Positions 47,717-59,684 are shown, numbered from the stretch's first letter. The stretch: 64,000 bases of DNA from Streptomyces sp. WAC08241 (GCA_007858575.1 CP042279.1:1364001-1428000), one strand, 5' to 3'. Notes: generated from the sequence alone by a model not told the origin. Translations and numbers: made by a program.

Positions 47717-48818
47717 ATGAACCTTCTGTCGGCCCTTCCGCGCAGATCCCGCACGCTCTCCGTCGCCTGCGCCGTCGCGGCCTCCGCCGCGCTCGCCCTC
47801 TCCGGCTGCGCCAAGTCGGAGACCGCGGACGACGCGGGCGGCGACAACGGCCAGGGCGCCCAGACGGTTCAGACGCCGACCGCGTCCGCCGCCGCAGGAG
47901 AGGGCTGCACCCTCACCGCGTACGGCGCCCCGAAGCTCGACCTGAAGAACGCGATCGTCGGCTTCTCCCAGTCGGAGAAGGAGGCCAACCCCTTCCGCAT
48001 CGCCGAGACGCGGTCCATCAAGGACGAGGCCGCCAAGGTCGGCGTCAAGAAGCTCCTCACCACCAACGCGCAGTCCCAGTTGTCCAAGCAGATCAGCGAC
48101 ATCCAGGACATGCTCGCCCAGGGCGCCCAGTTCCTCATCGTGGCCCCGCTCAACTCCGACGGCCTGGAGCCCGCCTTCCGGGCCGCCGCCGCCAAGAAGG
48201 TCCCCGTCCTCACCATCGACCGCAAGGTCAACGCCACCGCCTGCAAGGACTACCTGGCTTCCTCGGCTCGGACTTCGTCGAGCAGGGCAAGCGGGCCGCC
48301 GACGCGATGGTCGAGGCGACCGGTGGCAAGGGCAAGGTCGCGATCCTGCTCGGCTCCTCCGGCAACAGCGTCACCACCGACCGCACCAAGGGCTTCGTCG
48401 ACCAGGTGAAGGCCACGGCCCCCGGCCTGGAGATCGTCGCCCAGCAGACCGGCGAGTTCGCCCGCGACAAGGGCCAGCAGGTCATGGAGCAGCTCATCCA
48501 GTCGAAGCCCGACATCACGGCGGTCTACGCCGAGAACGACGAGATGGCCTCGGCGCCGTCACCGCCCTCAAGGCGGCGGGCAAGGCCCCGGGCAAGGACG
48601 TCAAGGTCGTGTCCATCGACGGCACCCGCAACGCCGTCCAGGCCCTGGCCGACGGCGAGCTGAACGCCGTGATCGAGTCCAACCCGCGCTTCGGCCCGCT
48701 GGCCTTCGCCACCGCACAGAAGTTCTACGCCGGCGAGGGCGTCCCCGAGGACGTCATCATCTCGGACCGCTCCTACGACCCGGCCAACGCCAAGGCGTCC
48801 CTCGGCGGGGCGTACTGA
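47717..48818 (+). CDS. Sugar ABC transporter substrate-binding lipoprotein (RbsB family)
   Basis: A lipoprotein of about 367 residues with signal peptide and lipobox (ALALSGCAKS, modified Cys). The periplasmic-binding-protein 1 fold of ribose/xylose/arabinose-type transporters is shown by AIVGFSQSEKEANPFR, DIQDMLAQGAQFLIVAPL, VPVLTIDRKV, VAILLGSSGNSVTTDR and VVSIDGTRNAVQAL. It captures a monosaccharide outside the membrane and delivers it to the permeases encoded downstream. Frame breaks near 48,260 and 48,550. ATG is preceded by AAGGAG at ten bases. A gap of about 270 bases separates it from the ATPase gene. Confidence 0.93.
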
Positions 48819-49091
48819 CGCGAGGCCGGCGGGAACGGCACGACCGGCAGGGGCGCGAAGCCGGTACCGGCGTACGACCGGTACGGCACGTCCTGCGCAC
48901 CGCCCCCGATCCGTACGGGCCGGTGCCGTGGTTCCGGCGGGAACCGCGGCCCGGTCCGTACGCTCACCGGCCCGGGCCTCCGCCCGGCCGCGGGGCTGTC
49001 CCGCCTGCCCGCCCGCGGCGGTCTCGCTCACCGCCGCGCGGCGACGGGCGGCCCCACCCTCCTCACGACACCTCTCCGGAAGGCCACGTTC
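48819..49091. other. Gap between binding protein and ATPase genes
   Basis: About 270 bases without a supported gene. Several overlapping GC-rich inverted segments (GTACCGG / CCGGTAC near 48,870 and CCGTACGG-like repeats) could form hairpins. Such a region often lets the binding protein be made in excess over the membrane components. No T run. Confidence 0.4.
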
Positions 49092-50800
49092 ATGGCACCC
49101 CCGAAACGGCGGCGTCCGCGGCGAGCGGCACCGCGCCCCCGGTCGCCCCGACGGTGCTGGAGGCCCGCGGCGTCGGGAAGCGCTTCCCCGGCGTGGTCGC
49201 CCTCGACGACGTCTCGTTCACCCTCCGCGCCGGCGAGACCCACGCCCTCGTCGGAGAGAACGGCGCCGGCAAGTCCACCCTCATCAAGGTGCTCACCGGC
49301 GTGCACCGCCCGGACGGCGGCGAACTGCTCCTGTCCGGACGGCCGGTCCGGTTCGCCCGCCCCTCCGAGGCGCAGGAAGCGGGCATCTCCACGATCTACC
49401 AGGAGGTGAACCTGGTCCCGCTGATGAGCGTGGCCCGCAACGTCTTCCTCGGCCGGGAGCCCAAGAACCGCCTCGGCCTCGTCGACTTCGCCCGGATGCA
49501 CGCCGAGGCCGCGGAACTCCTCGGCGGCTTCGGCGTCACCGTCGACCCCCGCCGGGCACTGAACACCCTGGGCATCGGCACCCAGCAGATGGTCGCCCTC
49601 GCCCGCGCGGTCTCCGTCGAGGCCCACGTCGTCGTCATGGACGAGCCCACCTCTCCCTGGAGCCGCGCGAGGTCGAGACCCTCTTCCGCGTCATCGGCGA
49701 CCTGCGCCGGCGCGACATCGCCGTGGTGTACGTCAGCCACCGCATGGACGAGCTGTACCGGATCTGCGACCGGGTCACCGTCCTGCGCGACGGCCGGCAC
49801 GTCCACACCGGCCCGCTCGCCGAACTCGACCGCGTCCGGCTCGTGTCCATGATGCTGGGCCGCGAGATGTCCGAGGTGCGCCGGCACGGCGTGACGAGCT
49901 TCGGCGCCGAGGACCACGACATCACCCGCGAACCCGTCCTGACCGCCACCGGCCTGACCCGCCGCCACCGACTGGACGACGTCTCCTCGCGCTCCGCCCC
50001 GGCGAGGTCCTCGGCCTGGGCGGTCTGCTCGGCTCCGGCCGCAGCGAGACCGCCAAGGCCCTGGCCGGAGCCCTGCCCCTGGACGCGGGCGAGGTCCGCG
50101 TCGGCGGCACCCCGCTCGGCCGCCTCTCCTCCGCGCGCGCGATCCGCGCCGGGATCAGCCTGCTCCCCGAGGACCGCAAGGCCGAGGGCATCGTCCCCGG
50201 CCTCTCCGTCCGCGAGAACATCGTGCTCGCCGCCCTGCCCCGGCTCTCCCGCGCCGGCGTCGTCTCGCGCGAGCGGCAGGACCGGGTGGTCGACGTCTTC
50301 ATGAAGCGGCTGCGGATCAAGGCGTCCAGCCCCGAGCAGAAGGTCGGCGAACTCTCCGGCGGCAACCAGCAGAAGGTCCTCCTGGCCCGCTGGCTCTGCC
50401 TCGAACCGAAGGTCCTGCTGCTCGACGAACCCACCCGGGGCATCGACGTCGGGGCCAAGGCCGAGGTCCAGGCCCTCGTCGACGAACTCGCCCGGGAGGG
50501 CCTCGCCGTCCTCCTGATCTCCTCCGACATCGAGGAGCTCGTCGAGGGCGCCGACCGGATCGTCGTCCTCAGGAACGGCGCCGCCGCCGGCGAACTCGTC
50601 GGCGAGAACGTGTCGGAGGAGGCCCTGCTCGCGGCCCTCGCCGACCACGTGCCGCCCGCCGGGGACGACCCGGCCCCGCACCCCTCGCAAAGACCACCGA
50701 GATCCCCGAGACCACCGAGACCCGCGAGACCCCCGAGATCCCCGAGAACACCGGCAAGACCGACCCGGGCGCCCCGGCCGCCGAGGAGGACCCCCGATGA
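49092..50800 (+). CDS. Sugar ABC transporter ATP-binding protein (two-domain, RbsA family)
   Basis: A tandem ATPase of about 570 residues. The first half has Walker A VGENGAGKSTL, a weak signature (LGIGTQQMVALARAV) and Walker B VVMDEPTS. The second half has a degenerate Walker A (GLLGSGRSETAKAL), the signature ELSGGNQQKVLLARWL and Walker B LLLDEPTRGID. This asymmetry is normal for RbsA/XylG/AraG. The C-terminus carries an extra linker rich in Glu, Thr and Pro. Frame breaks near 49,100, 49,650, 49,985 and 50,690. The ATG at 49,092 is preceded by GGAAGG. The stop overlaps the first permease start. Confidence 0.93.
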
Positions 50801-51770
50801 CCACCCAGGCCACCGCGGCGCCGGCCCCCGCCGCCGGGACCCGGCCGAACGCCGCCGCGTGGTTCCAGGAGTACGGCGTGTACGCCGCCGTGGCCGCGCT
50901 CCTGCTGTTCAACGCCCTGTTCACCGACCACTTCCTCACCGCCGACAACCTCCGCACCCAGCTCGTCCAGGTCGCCCCGATCGTCATCGTGGCCCTCGGC
51001 ATGGCCCTGGTGATCGGCACCGAGGGCGTCGACCTGTCCGTCGGCTCCGCCATGGCCCTGGCCACGGCGCTGCTGCCGCTCTACCTCGGCTACGGACTCG
51101 TCCCCGCCCTCCTCGTCGCCCTCTCGCGGGCGCCGTCGTCGGCGCGGTCAACGGCACCCTGGTCTCCGTGGTGGGGCTGCAACCCATCGTCGCGACCCTC
51201 GCCCTGTTCGTCGGCGGCCGCGGCCTCGCGCTCGTGACGGCCGACGGACAGCTCAAGCAGATCGTCAACCCCGACCTGCTCGCCCTCGGCACCGGCAGCC
51301 TCCTCGGCGTCCCCCTGGTCGTGCTCGTCGCCGGGGCCCTGGCGCTCGCCGTCGCCCTCCTCGTCCACCGCACCACCTTCGGCCGCCAGGTCGTCGCCAT
51401 CGGCGGCAACCGCGCCGCCGCCACCCTGGCCGGCCTGCCCGTGAAGCGCGTCCTGACCGGGGTCTACGTCCTGTGCGGCGTGCTCGCCGCCCTCGCCGGG
51501 GTCCTCGCCACCGCCCGCCTCACTGCCAGCGACCCGTCCTCGCTCGGCACCCTGATGGAACTCTCCGCCATCACCGCCGTCGTGGTCGGCGGGACCCCGC
51601 TCAGCGGCGGCTCCGTCCGCGTCCTCGGCACCGTCGCGGGCGCCCTGCTCATGCAGTTGCTGCGCGCCACCCTCGTCAAGCACGACCTGCCCGACTCCAC
51701 CGCCCAGATCGCCCAGGCGGCCATCATCGTCGCCGCCGTCTACGTCGCACGGGAGCGCCGATCCCGATGA
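50797..51770 (+). CDS. Sugar ABC transporter permease 1
   Basis: An integral membrane permease of the RbsC/branched-chain group, about 325 residues with 8-10 helices. Typical blocks are VALGMALVIGTEGVDLSVGS, GLQPIVATLALFVGGRGLAL, FGRQVVAIGGNRAAATLAGLP and MELSAITAVVVGGTPLSGGS. It forms the transport channel with the second permease. The ATG overlaps the ATPase stop (ATGA), and its own stop overlaps the second permease start. One base is lost near 51,127. Confidence 0.94.
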
Positions 51771-52817
51771 ACCCCACCTCCTCCCTCACCGCACCGGGGA
51801 CGGGCGCCCCGCGCCCGCCGACGCGGCGAAGACCGGCTCCGCGGCCACCGGCGCCCCCGCCCCGCCCCCGAGCGCCTCCTCTCCCTGGTCCAGCGCCAGG
51901 GCGTGCTCGCCGTGCTCCTCCTCGTCGTGCTGATCGCCTCCTTCGCGTACCCCACCTTCCCCACCCTCGACAACGCCCGCGGCGTCCTGGTCCAGGCCTC
52001 GTTCCTCGCGATCGTGGCCCTCGGCATGACCCTGGTGATCATCACCGGTGGCATCGACCTGTCCGTCGGCTCCGTCTTCGCCCTCGGCGGCGTCCTCGCA
52101 GCCTGGGCCTCGCAGTGGGGCCTGCTGCCCGCGCTCCTCGTCCCGCTCGTGGTGTGCGGCGCGATCGGCCTGCTCAACGGTCTGCTCATCGCCCGCGCCG
52201 GCATGGCGCCCTTCATCGTCACCCTCGCCTCGCTCCTGGGCGCGCGCGGCCTGCTGCTCGCCCTCACCCACGAGGGCGCCACCACCTACCTGGTGCCCAA
52301 GGGCTCGGCGTTCGCCGCGTTCGGCCAGGGCGACGTGCTCGGCTTCGGGTACCCGATCCTCGTCGCGCTCGCCCTGTTCGGCGCCGGCGGCGTCGTCCTC
52401 CAGCGCACCTCCTTCGGCCAGACCCTGTTCGCCGTCGGCGGCGGCGGCGACGCGGCCACCCTCATGGGGCTGCCCGTCGCCCGCGCCAAGGTGACGGTGT
52501 ACGTGCTCAGCGGCCTGCTCGCGGGCTTCGCCGGGGCCCTCAACGCGGCCCGCCTCTCCTCCGGCGTGACCATCATCGGCACCGGCATGGAGCTCGACGC
52601 CATCGCCGCCGTCGTCATCGGCGGCACCCTCCTGGCCGGCGGCGCCGGCTCGGTGAGCGGCACCCTGTGGGGCGTCCTGCTGCTCGCCGTCATCCAGAAC
52701 CTCATCAACCAGATCGGCTCGCTGAACTCCTCGTACCAGTCGGTGGTCAGCGGAGGCTTCCTGATCCTCGTCGTCGTGGCGCAGCGGTACGTTTCACGGA
52801 GCAGAAGAACGCTCTGA
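51767..52817 (+). CDS. Sugar ABC transporter permease 2
   Basis: The second RbsC-like permease, about 350 residues with an Ala/Pro-rich cytoplasmic start. Blocks: VALGMTLVIITGGIDLSVGS, GMAPFIVTLASLLGARGLLL, FGQTLFAVGGGGDAATLMGL and GMELDAIAAVVIGGTLLAGG. Two different permeases plus a double ATPase match xylose/galactofuranose-type (YtfT-YjfF) systems better than ribose systems with a single permease. Frame breaks near 51,815 and 51,875. The LacI-type regulator gene follows 70 bases later. Confidence 0.93.
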
Positions 52818-52889
52818 CGCCGGAGCCCACCCCACCCGGACCATCCGGACCACCGGTCCGCCCGGTCAGAGCCGAACCAGAGGAGTTCC

Positions 52890-53935
52890 GTGGGCGTCAG
52901 CCTCAAGGACGTCGCGCAGCGGCCGGCGTGTCGATCAAGACCGTGTCCAACGTGGTGAACAACTACCCCCACGTCACCCCCCAGATGCGCGCCAAGGTGC
53001 AGCGGGCCATCGACGAGCTCGGCTACCGGCCGAACCTCACCGCCCGGCACCTGCGCAAGGGCCGCACCGGCATCATCGCCTTCGCCGTGCCCGAGCTCGG
53101 CAACCCGTACTTCGCCGAGCTGGCGGGCGCCGTCATCGACGCCGCCGCCCAGCACGACTACACCGTGCTCGTCGACCACACCGCCGGACTGCGCGAGCGG
53201 GAGCTCCTGGTCTGCCAGGAGTTCCGCTCCCACGTCATCGACGGCCTCATCCTCAGCCCCATCCATCTGGAGAACGACGACCTGCTCGCCCGGCAGGAGA
53301 CCTCGCCGCTCGTGCTGCTCGGCGAGCGCGAGTACGAGGCGCCGTACGACCAGATCGCCATCGACAACGTGGCCGCCGCCCGCAGTGCGGTCCGGCACCT
53401 CTCGACCTCGGCCGGCGCCGGATCGCCTTCCTCGGCTCCCGCACCGGCCGCGAACGCCAGCCCGCCCACCTGCGCCTGCGCGGCTGGCGCGAGGAACTCA
53501 CCGCCGCGGGCGTCGCACCCGACGAGAACCTGGTCGTCGCCACCGACGGCTACGGCCGCGGCGACGGGGCCGCCGCCATGGCGGAGCTCCTCGGACGGGG
53601 CGCCCGGCCCGACGCCGTCTTCGCGTACAACGACCTGATCGCCCTCGGCGCGATGCGCACCCTCGCCGAACGCGGCCTGCGCGTCCCCGAGGACATCGCC
53701 GTGGTCGGCTTCGACGACATCGAGGAGAGCCGCTACGGGGCCATCGGCCTCACCACCGTCCAACCGGACAAGCAGGCCATCGCCCGGCACGCCGTCGACC
53801 GGCTCGTCGCACGCCTCGCGGGCGGCACCGTCACCGAGCCCCGCCGCATCAGGCCCGGCTACCGGCTCGCGGTCCGCGAGTCCACCGGCGGCGCCCACAC
53901 GGTCGCCCGCCCCGCGGGGAGCGGACGCGGACTGA
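52890..53935 (+). CDS. LacI-family transcriptional regulator
   Basis: A sugar-responsive repressor of about 347 residues. The N-terminal helix-turn-helix reads SLKDVAQAAGVSIKTVSNVV (restored across a base lost near 52,918), followed by the hinge YRPNLTARHLRKGRT. The periplasmic-binding-like effector domain shows VPELGNPYFAELAGAVI, DGLILSP, AFLGSRTGRERQPA and AVVGFDDIEESRYG. GTG start after CAGAGGAGTTCC. The 3' end is uncertain: the open frame runs on, and I place the stop at 53,935 after a frame change. It probably controls the ABC operon and the neighbouring hydrolase genes through the AACGTT-centred palindromes. Confidence 0.9.
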
Positions 53936-53995
53936 CCGCCGCCCGCCCCGCCCCCGCGCCCCACTTCCCTCACCCGCCCGTCCCGAGGACTCCCC

Positions 53996-55074
53996 ATGCC
54001 CCGACCCACCGTCCGTCACCGGCCGTTCGGCACCACCCCGGAAGGAGGGGACGTAGCACTCTGGCGCCTCGACTCCCCCTCCGGCGTGTACGCGGAGATC
54101 CTCACCTACGGGGGCGTCCTGCACGCCCTCGGCGTCCCCGACGCCGCCGGCCGCACCGGGAACGTCGTCCTGTCGCTGCCCACGCTCGACCGGTACGCCG
54201 AGAAGGGCCCGTACCTCGGGGCGCTGATCGGCCGCTACGCCAACCGCATCGCCCACGGCCGCTTCCCCTCGGCGGGACGGTCCACGAGATCCCCGTCAAC
54301 GACCGGGGCCACGCCCTGCACGGCGGCCCCCGGGGCTTCGACGGCAGGGTGTGGGAGGCGGAGCCCTTCACCGACGGCGACACGGCCGGACTGCGGCTGC
54401 GCCTGCACAGCCCCGACGGCGACATGGGCTTCCCCGGCGCGCTCGACGTCACCGCCGTGTACGCGCTCGACGCCGCCGGCACCCTCGCCCTGGACTGCGC
54501 GGCCACCACGGACCGCACGACCGTCGTCAACCTCAGCCACCACGCCTACTTCAACCTGGCGGCGGACGGCGGGGACGTCCTGGACCACACCCTCGGGGTG
54601 GACGGCGCCGGATACCTGCCCGTCGACCCCGACGGCATCCCCTCGGCCCGGTCGCGGACGTCACGGGAACCCCTTCGACCTGACCTCCCCGCGCCGCCTC
54701 GGCGACGGCGTCCTGGCCGGCGCCGACGAGCAGGTCTGCCGCGCCGGCGGCTACGACCACTGCTGGGCGCTCTCCGGCGGAGAGGCGGGGAGACCGCCGT
54801 GCCGCGCCGGGCCGCGCGGCTCGCCGCCCCGGGCGGGACGCGCGCGATGGAGGTGTGGACGACCGCCCCGGGCTCCAGGTCTACACGGCCAACCAGCTCG
54901 ACGGCACCCTCACCGGCCCCGGGGCCGCCTGCTGCCGCGCCACGGGCGGTGTGCCTGGAACCCCAGCACTTCCCCGACGCCCCCAACCGCCCCGCGTACC
55001 CCAGCGCGGCACTGGAGCCGGGGACCACCGGCCGGCGCCGCACCGAGTTCCGCTTCCCCGGCCTGCCGGGGTAG
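53996..55074 (+). CDS. galM: Aldose 1-epimerase (mutarotase)
   Basis: A galactose-mutarotase-like enzyme of about 360 residues that interconverts alpha and beta anomers of the sugar taken in. The catalytic histidine is in NLSHHAYFNLA and the catalytic glutamate in CLEPQHFPDAPN; further family blocks are YGGVLHALGVPD, GRYANRIAHGRF, HALHGGPRGFDGRVW and VYTANQLDGTL. Frame breaks near 54,275, 54,642, 54,662, 54,790, 54,870, 54,923 and 54,945. It follows the LacI regulator in the same direction and closes the sugar-uptake operon. The convergent gene ends seven bases beyond its stop. Confidence 0.93.
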
Positions 55075-55080
55075 GGCTCC

Positions 55081-56664
55081 TCAGACCTCGGGGGCTTCTC
55101 GGTGACCCGCGTCCCCGGGTGCGCCAGGGCGAACAGGAAGGCCACGGCCAGCGCGATCGCCATGCCGTAGAAGACCCACTGGTTCGCCTCGGCGAAGTCC
55201 ATGCGGATCGCGTCGCCCGCGCCCTGGAGCGCCTTGGCGACGGGCCCGTCCCCGGTGGGCGCCCGGCCGTCCGGATGGCCGGTGACCGCCTCCGCGACCC
55301 TCCCGGCCGTCGCCTCCGCCTCGGCCGGCGGCAGACCGCGCCCGGTGAGCGTGTCGGTGATCCGGTGCGCGGAGACGTGCGCGAGGACGGTGCTGAAGAC
55401 GGCCATGCCGATGGCCGCCGCGTAGTTGCGGACGGTCTGGGTGATGCCGGTGACCTCGCCGTACGAGGCGCCGATGGAGCGGTTGACGGCGTCGGTGGAG
55501 GCGGGGCGAGCAGGAAACCGATGCCGGCGCCCGCCATGGCCGCGTACGGCCACTGGTCGTGCATCGACAGGTCGGTCAGCTTCTGGGCCCACAGGTAGAA
55601 GCCGACCGCGCCGAGCGCGCAGCCGATCTTCATGGCCGGGCGGGCGCCGCGCTTGTCGAGGATCTTGCCGCCCCACTGGGAGGCGATGCCGAAGCCGATG
55701 AAGAAGTACAACAGGAACAGCGCGGCCTGGTTCGGCGAGGCGCTCAGCGACACCTGGGCGTACACCGACGCGAAGAAGAACACCGGTACGAAGGCGAGCA
55801 TCGCGAAGAACAGCACGAGGCTGTCGATCGTGAACGCCCGGTCCCGGAAGACGTCGAAGTTGATCAGCGGCTGCGCGGTGCGCCGCTCGTAGGCGTGGAA
55901 CAGCACCAGGACCACCATGCCGCCGACGACGCAGGCCCAGGTCGTGACGCTGCCCCAGCCCCAGGACGACGCCTGCTGGAAGCCGAGGACGCCCAGGCCC
56001 ATGCCGACGGCGACCAGGACGGCGCCGACGACGTCGAGGCGTTCGCGGCGGCGGCTCTCGGGGACCCGGGCGAGCACGGTGAGCACGATCGCGACCACGG
56101 CGACCGGCACGTTCACCCAGAAGATCGCCCGCCAGGTCCAGGCGGTCAGCCAGCCGCCGAGCAGCGGGCCGACGGCGGTCAGGGCGCCGGAGAGCCCGAA
56201 GAACAGGGCCAGCGCCCGGCCGCGCCGCTCCACCGGGAAGACCGCGATGACCACGGCGAGCGCCGCCGGAACATCAGCGCGGCACCCAGGCCCTGTGTGG
56301 CGCGGAAGATGATCAGCCAGGTCAGCGCGAAGTCCCCGGAGGGCACGCAGCCGCACAGCGCCGACGAGATCACGAAGAGCAGCGTCCCGATCAGCATGAC
56401 TCTGCGGTGCCCGAAGATGTCGGAGAGCCGCCCGCCGAGCGCGAAGAACGCGGCGAGGGAGAGCAGATAGGCGTTGACGACCCACTGCATCCCGGAGGCG
56501 GAGAGGCCCAGCTCGGCCGTGATGTTCGGGGCGGCGATCGAGACGATCGTCTGGTCGATGAAGGTCATCGACACCGCGAAGAGCATGGCCGCGAGCGCCA
56601 GCTTCTGGCGGGGAGCACGCGAGACGGCAGCGCCGTCCCGCGTGGCCGTGGAGTTACCAGCCAT
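55081..56664 (-). CDS. DHA2-family MFS multidrug exporter
   Basis: A drug:proton antiporter of about 528 residues with some 14 hydrophobic helices. Motifs: TFIDQTIVSIAAPNI (antiporter motif D1), GGRLSDIFGHRRVMLIG (motif A), RATQGLGAAL (motif B) and GPLLGGWLTAWTWRAIFWVN (motif C). These mark the EmrB/QacA group. Unlike typical members it has an extended periplasmic loop near the C-terminus (LTGRGLPPAEAEAT). Bases are lost near 56,270, 55,507 and 55,092; the last one hides the end KPPEV. No regulator is adjacent. Confidence 0.92.
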
Positions 56665-56731
56665 GCTTCGATGGTCTCCCCGGACCTCCGGGTGTGCATG
56701 CCGAGCCGTCGCTCCGGCGGCCCGTGAGGCG

Positions 56732-58208
56732 TCAGACGCGGAAGACCGAGCCGACGAACTCCGCGAGGAGCCGTTCCTTGAGCGGCCGCGGCATCGCGTC
56801 GAGCAGGACGAGCACCGGCGCCGTCCGCGCGGGCAGGCCCCGTCGCCGTCGAGCCCCGCGAACGCCAGGACGGCGGCGATCTCGTCCGGGCCGAGCGCCG
56901 CCGGGTCGAGCCGCGCCGCGAAGCCGACGAGCGCCGGATCGGCCGTCACGGGAGGTAGCGCGCGGGCGGCGCCGAGCGCCGTCCCGAGGTCCTCGACCAG
57001 GGCGTCCACCTGGCCGACGGTGGCCGGGGTCAGCGTGAGGTGGAGGTTGGGCGGCAGGCCGTCGAAGGACAACTGCGGCTGGAGGTACCAGCCGAGGGCG
57101 CGCATCTCGTCGGCCAGGTGCAGCAGCAGGCTCAGATCGGGCCCGCCGCCGTCCGCGTCCTCGCCGTCGCCGCCCAGGACGGTGAAGGAGACGAGCCCGG
57201 CGGCCGGGTCGCCGAGGACCCGTACCCCGGGATCGCCCGCAGGCCGGCCAGGAGCCGGTCCGAGGCCTCGGCGACCCGCCCGGCCAGGGCCGTGTAGCCG
57301 TCCTCGCCGACGTACCGCAGGACCGCCCACGCCTGGGCGAGCGGACCGCCGGACTTCGTGCCCTGGACCGTGGGGTTGACCACCGGGTACCCGGGCCAGC
57401 CGGCGTGCGCGAAGTACTGGTGGCGCCGCAGCTCCGCGTCCCGGTACAGGACGACGGAGGCGCCCTTGTCGGCGTACCCGTACTTGTGCAGGTCGACGGA
57501 GAGCGAGGTCACCCCGGGCACCGACAGGTCGAAGGGCTCGACCTTCCGCCCCGCGCGCCGCAGGTGGGGAGGAGCCAGCCGCCGATGCAGGCGTCGACGT
57601 GGCAGAGCACGCCCCGCCCGGCCGCCGCCGCCGCGATCTCCGCCACCGGGTCGACCACCCCGTGCGCGTACGAGGGGGCCGAGGCGACCACCAGGGCGGT
57701 GCGGTCGGTGATCGCCGCGCCGGTCGCGGCGGCGTCGGCGCGGAAGGTGACCGGGTCGACGGGGACGACGACCGTCTCCAGGCCCAGGTAGTGCGCGGCC
57801 TTGTGGAACGCGGCGTGCGCGGTGGACGGGAGCACGAGCTGCGGGCCGTCACCCCGCGTTCCGCGCGCGCGTGGTCCCGGGCCGTCTTGACCGCGAGCAG
57901 GATGCTCTCCGTGCCGCCGCTGGTGAAGGTGCCCTGGGCGCCGGGCGCGCCGAGCAGCGCGGCGACGGCCCCCACCACGTCGTTCTCCAGGCGCGCCACG
58001 CTCGGGAAGACGGTCGGGTCGAGGCCGTTGACCGTGGCGAAGGCCGTGTACGCGGCGGCGGCCAGCTCGTCGAGGCCCTCGACCCCGGCGTCGTACACGT
58101 AGGCGAAGGTCCGGCCGCCCCGGGTGGCGCGTCGGCCGCCCGCAGGCCGCGCAGCTCGGCGAGGACCTCGGCGGCGCGGCGGGCGGGGACGGCGGGGTCA
58201 GTCGGCAC
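56732..58208 (-). CDS. PLP-dependent decarboxylase/lyase (group II, S1P-lyase-like)
   Basis: A fold-type I pyridoxal-phosphate enzyme of about 490 residues. The PLP lysine lies in SLSVDLHKYGYADKGAS, preceded by the cofactor-binding Asp-Ala pair in HVDACIGGWLLP and by TSGGTESILLAVKTARD. The HAGWPGYPVVNPT block is characteristic of the sphingosine-1-phosphate-lyase/glutamate decarboxylase group. Substrate cannot be told; bacterial relatives act on amino acids or phosphorylated long-chain bases. GTG start. It begins nine bases after the stop of the upstream transporter gene, so the two form an operon. Frame breaks near 58,125, 57,850, 57,570, 57,230 and 56,840. Confidence 0.87.
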
Positions 58209-58217
58209 GGCGGGCCT

Positions 58218-59593
58218 TCACTTCCTGCTGCGGGGCCGCCTTTCGGGGAGTTCGACGACGGCTCCGGGAGGGTCCTCGCGGTAGCGGTGCAGCAGCCACA
58301 GGCTCGCGGCGGCCAGGACGGCGGGCAGCAGGCTCATGCCGAGGGAGATGCCGGTGAGCGCCGCCTCCGGCTGGGCCGTCCGGTGCCCGGCGTCGGAGGA
58401 CCGGAACCCCGTCACGGCCAGGACGAGCGCGAACACCCCGCGCCCAGCGCGAAGGCCGGCGTCTCGGCGGCGGTCCACAGGCCGGTGAAGGTCGCCGCGC
58501 GCTGCCGGCCCGTGCGGACGGCGTCGGCGGCCAGGGTGTCCGCGAGCATGGTCAGCGGAAGGAGCTGGAGCCCCGCGTAGGCGACGCCGATGACCGCGAC
58601 CGCGCCGTACCCGACGGCCGGACCGGCCACCGGGGTGAGGGAGAGGAGCGCGCCGGCGACGAAGAGCAGGGAGGCGCACCACTGGGCCCCCTTCGCTCCG
58701 AAGCGCCGCGAGAGCCGGGTCCACAGCGGCATGACGAGGACGAGCGGGCCGATCAGACCGGCGAAGAGCGGGGTGACGGCGGTGGGCGAGCCCAGGGTGT
58801 ACGTGGCGAAGTACTGCACCCCGGCGAGCATCACGCCGACGGCGAGGGCCTGGAGCGTCCACATGCCGGCCAGGAAGAGGAACGGGCGGTTCGAACGGGT
58901 GGCGGCCAGTTGCACCCGCAGCGACGGCTCGGCTGCGCTGCGGGTCACCACCGGCGCCCACCGGGTGGTGAACCACGCCCCGAACATGCCCGCGGCGAGC
59001 AGGACGGTGACGGCCGCCCCCATCAGCCGGTAGCCCGCCGGGCCGTCGCCGTCGGCGTGGGCGATCGCGGGGCCGACGCGCCGGACAGCAGGATCGCCAC
59101 GCCGAGGAACCCGACGCGCCGGCCGAGGACCCGGCCGCGCTCGGCGGGGTCCTCCGTCATCTCGGCGGGCATCGTCACGTACGGCACCTGGAAGACGGCG
59201 TACGCGGTGGCCGCGAGCAGGAAGAGGACGGCCACGTACCCGGCGGCGGCCGCCCCGCGGCGGCGGCGCGGCGAAGACCAGCGCGAAGAGCGGCGGGAGC
59301 GTGCACGCCCCGAGGAGCAGGAACGGCCGGCGTGGTCCGCCACGCGGTCGACTGCGGTCGGAGAGGGCGCCGACGAGCGGATTGACCAGGACGTCCCACG
59401 CCTTGGGCAGGAACACCGCGCAACCGGCGACGGCGGCGGGCACGGCGAGCACGTCGGTCAGGTAGTACAGGAGGATCAGACCGGGCACGGTGGCGAAGGT
59501 GCCCGTGCGCAGCGAGCCGAGCCCGTACCCGACGCGTACCCGGCGCGGCAGGGGCGGGACCGGCTCGGGAGCGGGGCGGACGTCTGCGGACAT
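58218..59593 (-). CDS. MFS/GPH-type transporter
   Basis: A membrane transporter of about 458 residues with 12 hydrophobic segments, resembling glycoside-pentoside-hexuronide:cation symporters. Visible: YGLGSLRTGTFATVPGLILL, KAWDVLVNPLVGALSDRSR (the GPH helix-2/3 loop), YVTMPAEMTEDPAERGRV and GLQLLPLTMLADTLAAD. It probably imports the substrate of the co-transcribed PLP enzyme. ATG at 59,593; an in-frame ATG at 59,605 is an alternative. Frame breaks near 59,345, 59,265, 59,080 and 58,440. Confidence 0.85.
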
Positions 59594-59684
59594 GGCGCAG
59601 ATCATGAACGACCGTTCGAGCGAGCGGCAAGGGCCGCGCATGACGTGCGTGTGAACTCCGCGCGGAGCCGGTCCAGTGAACCGG

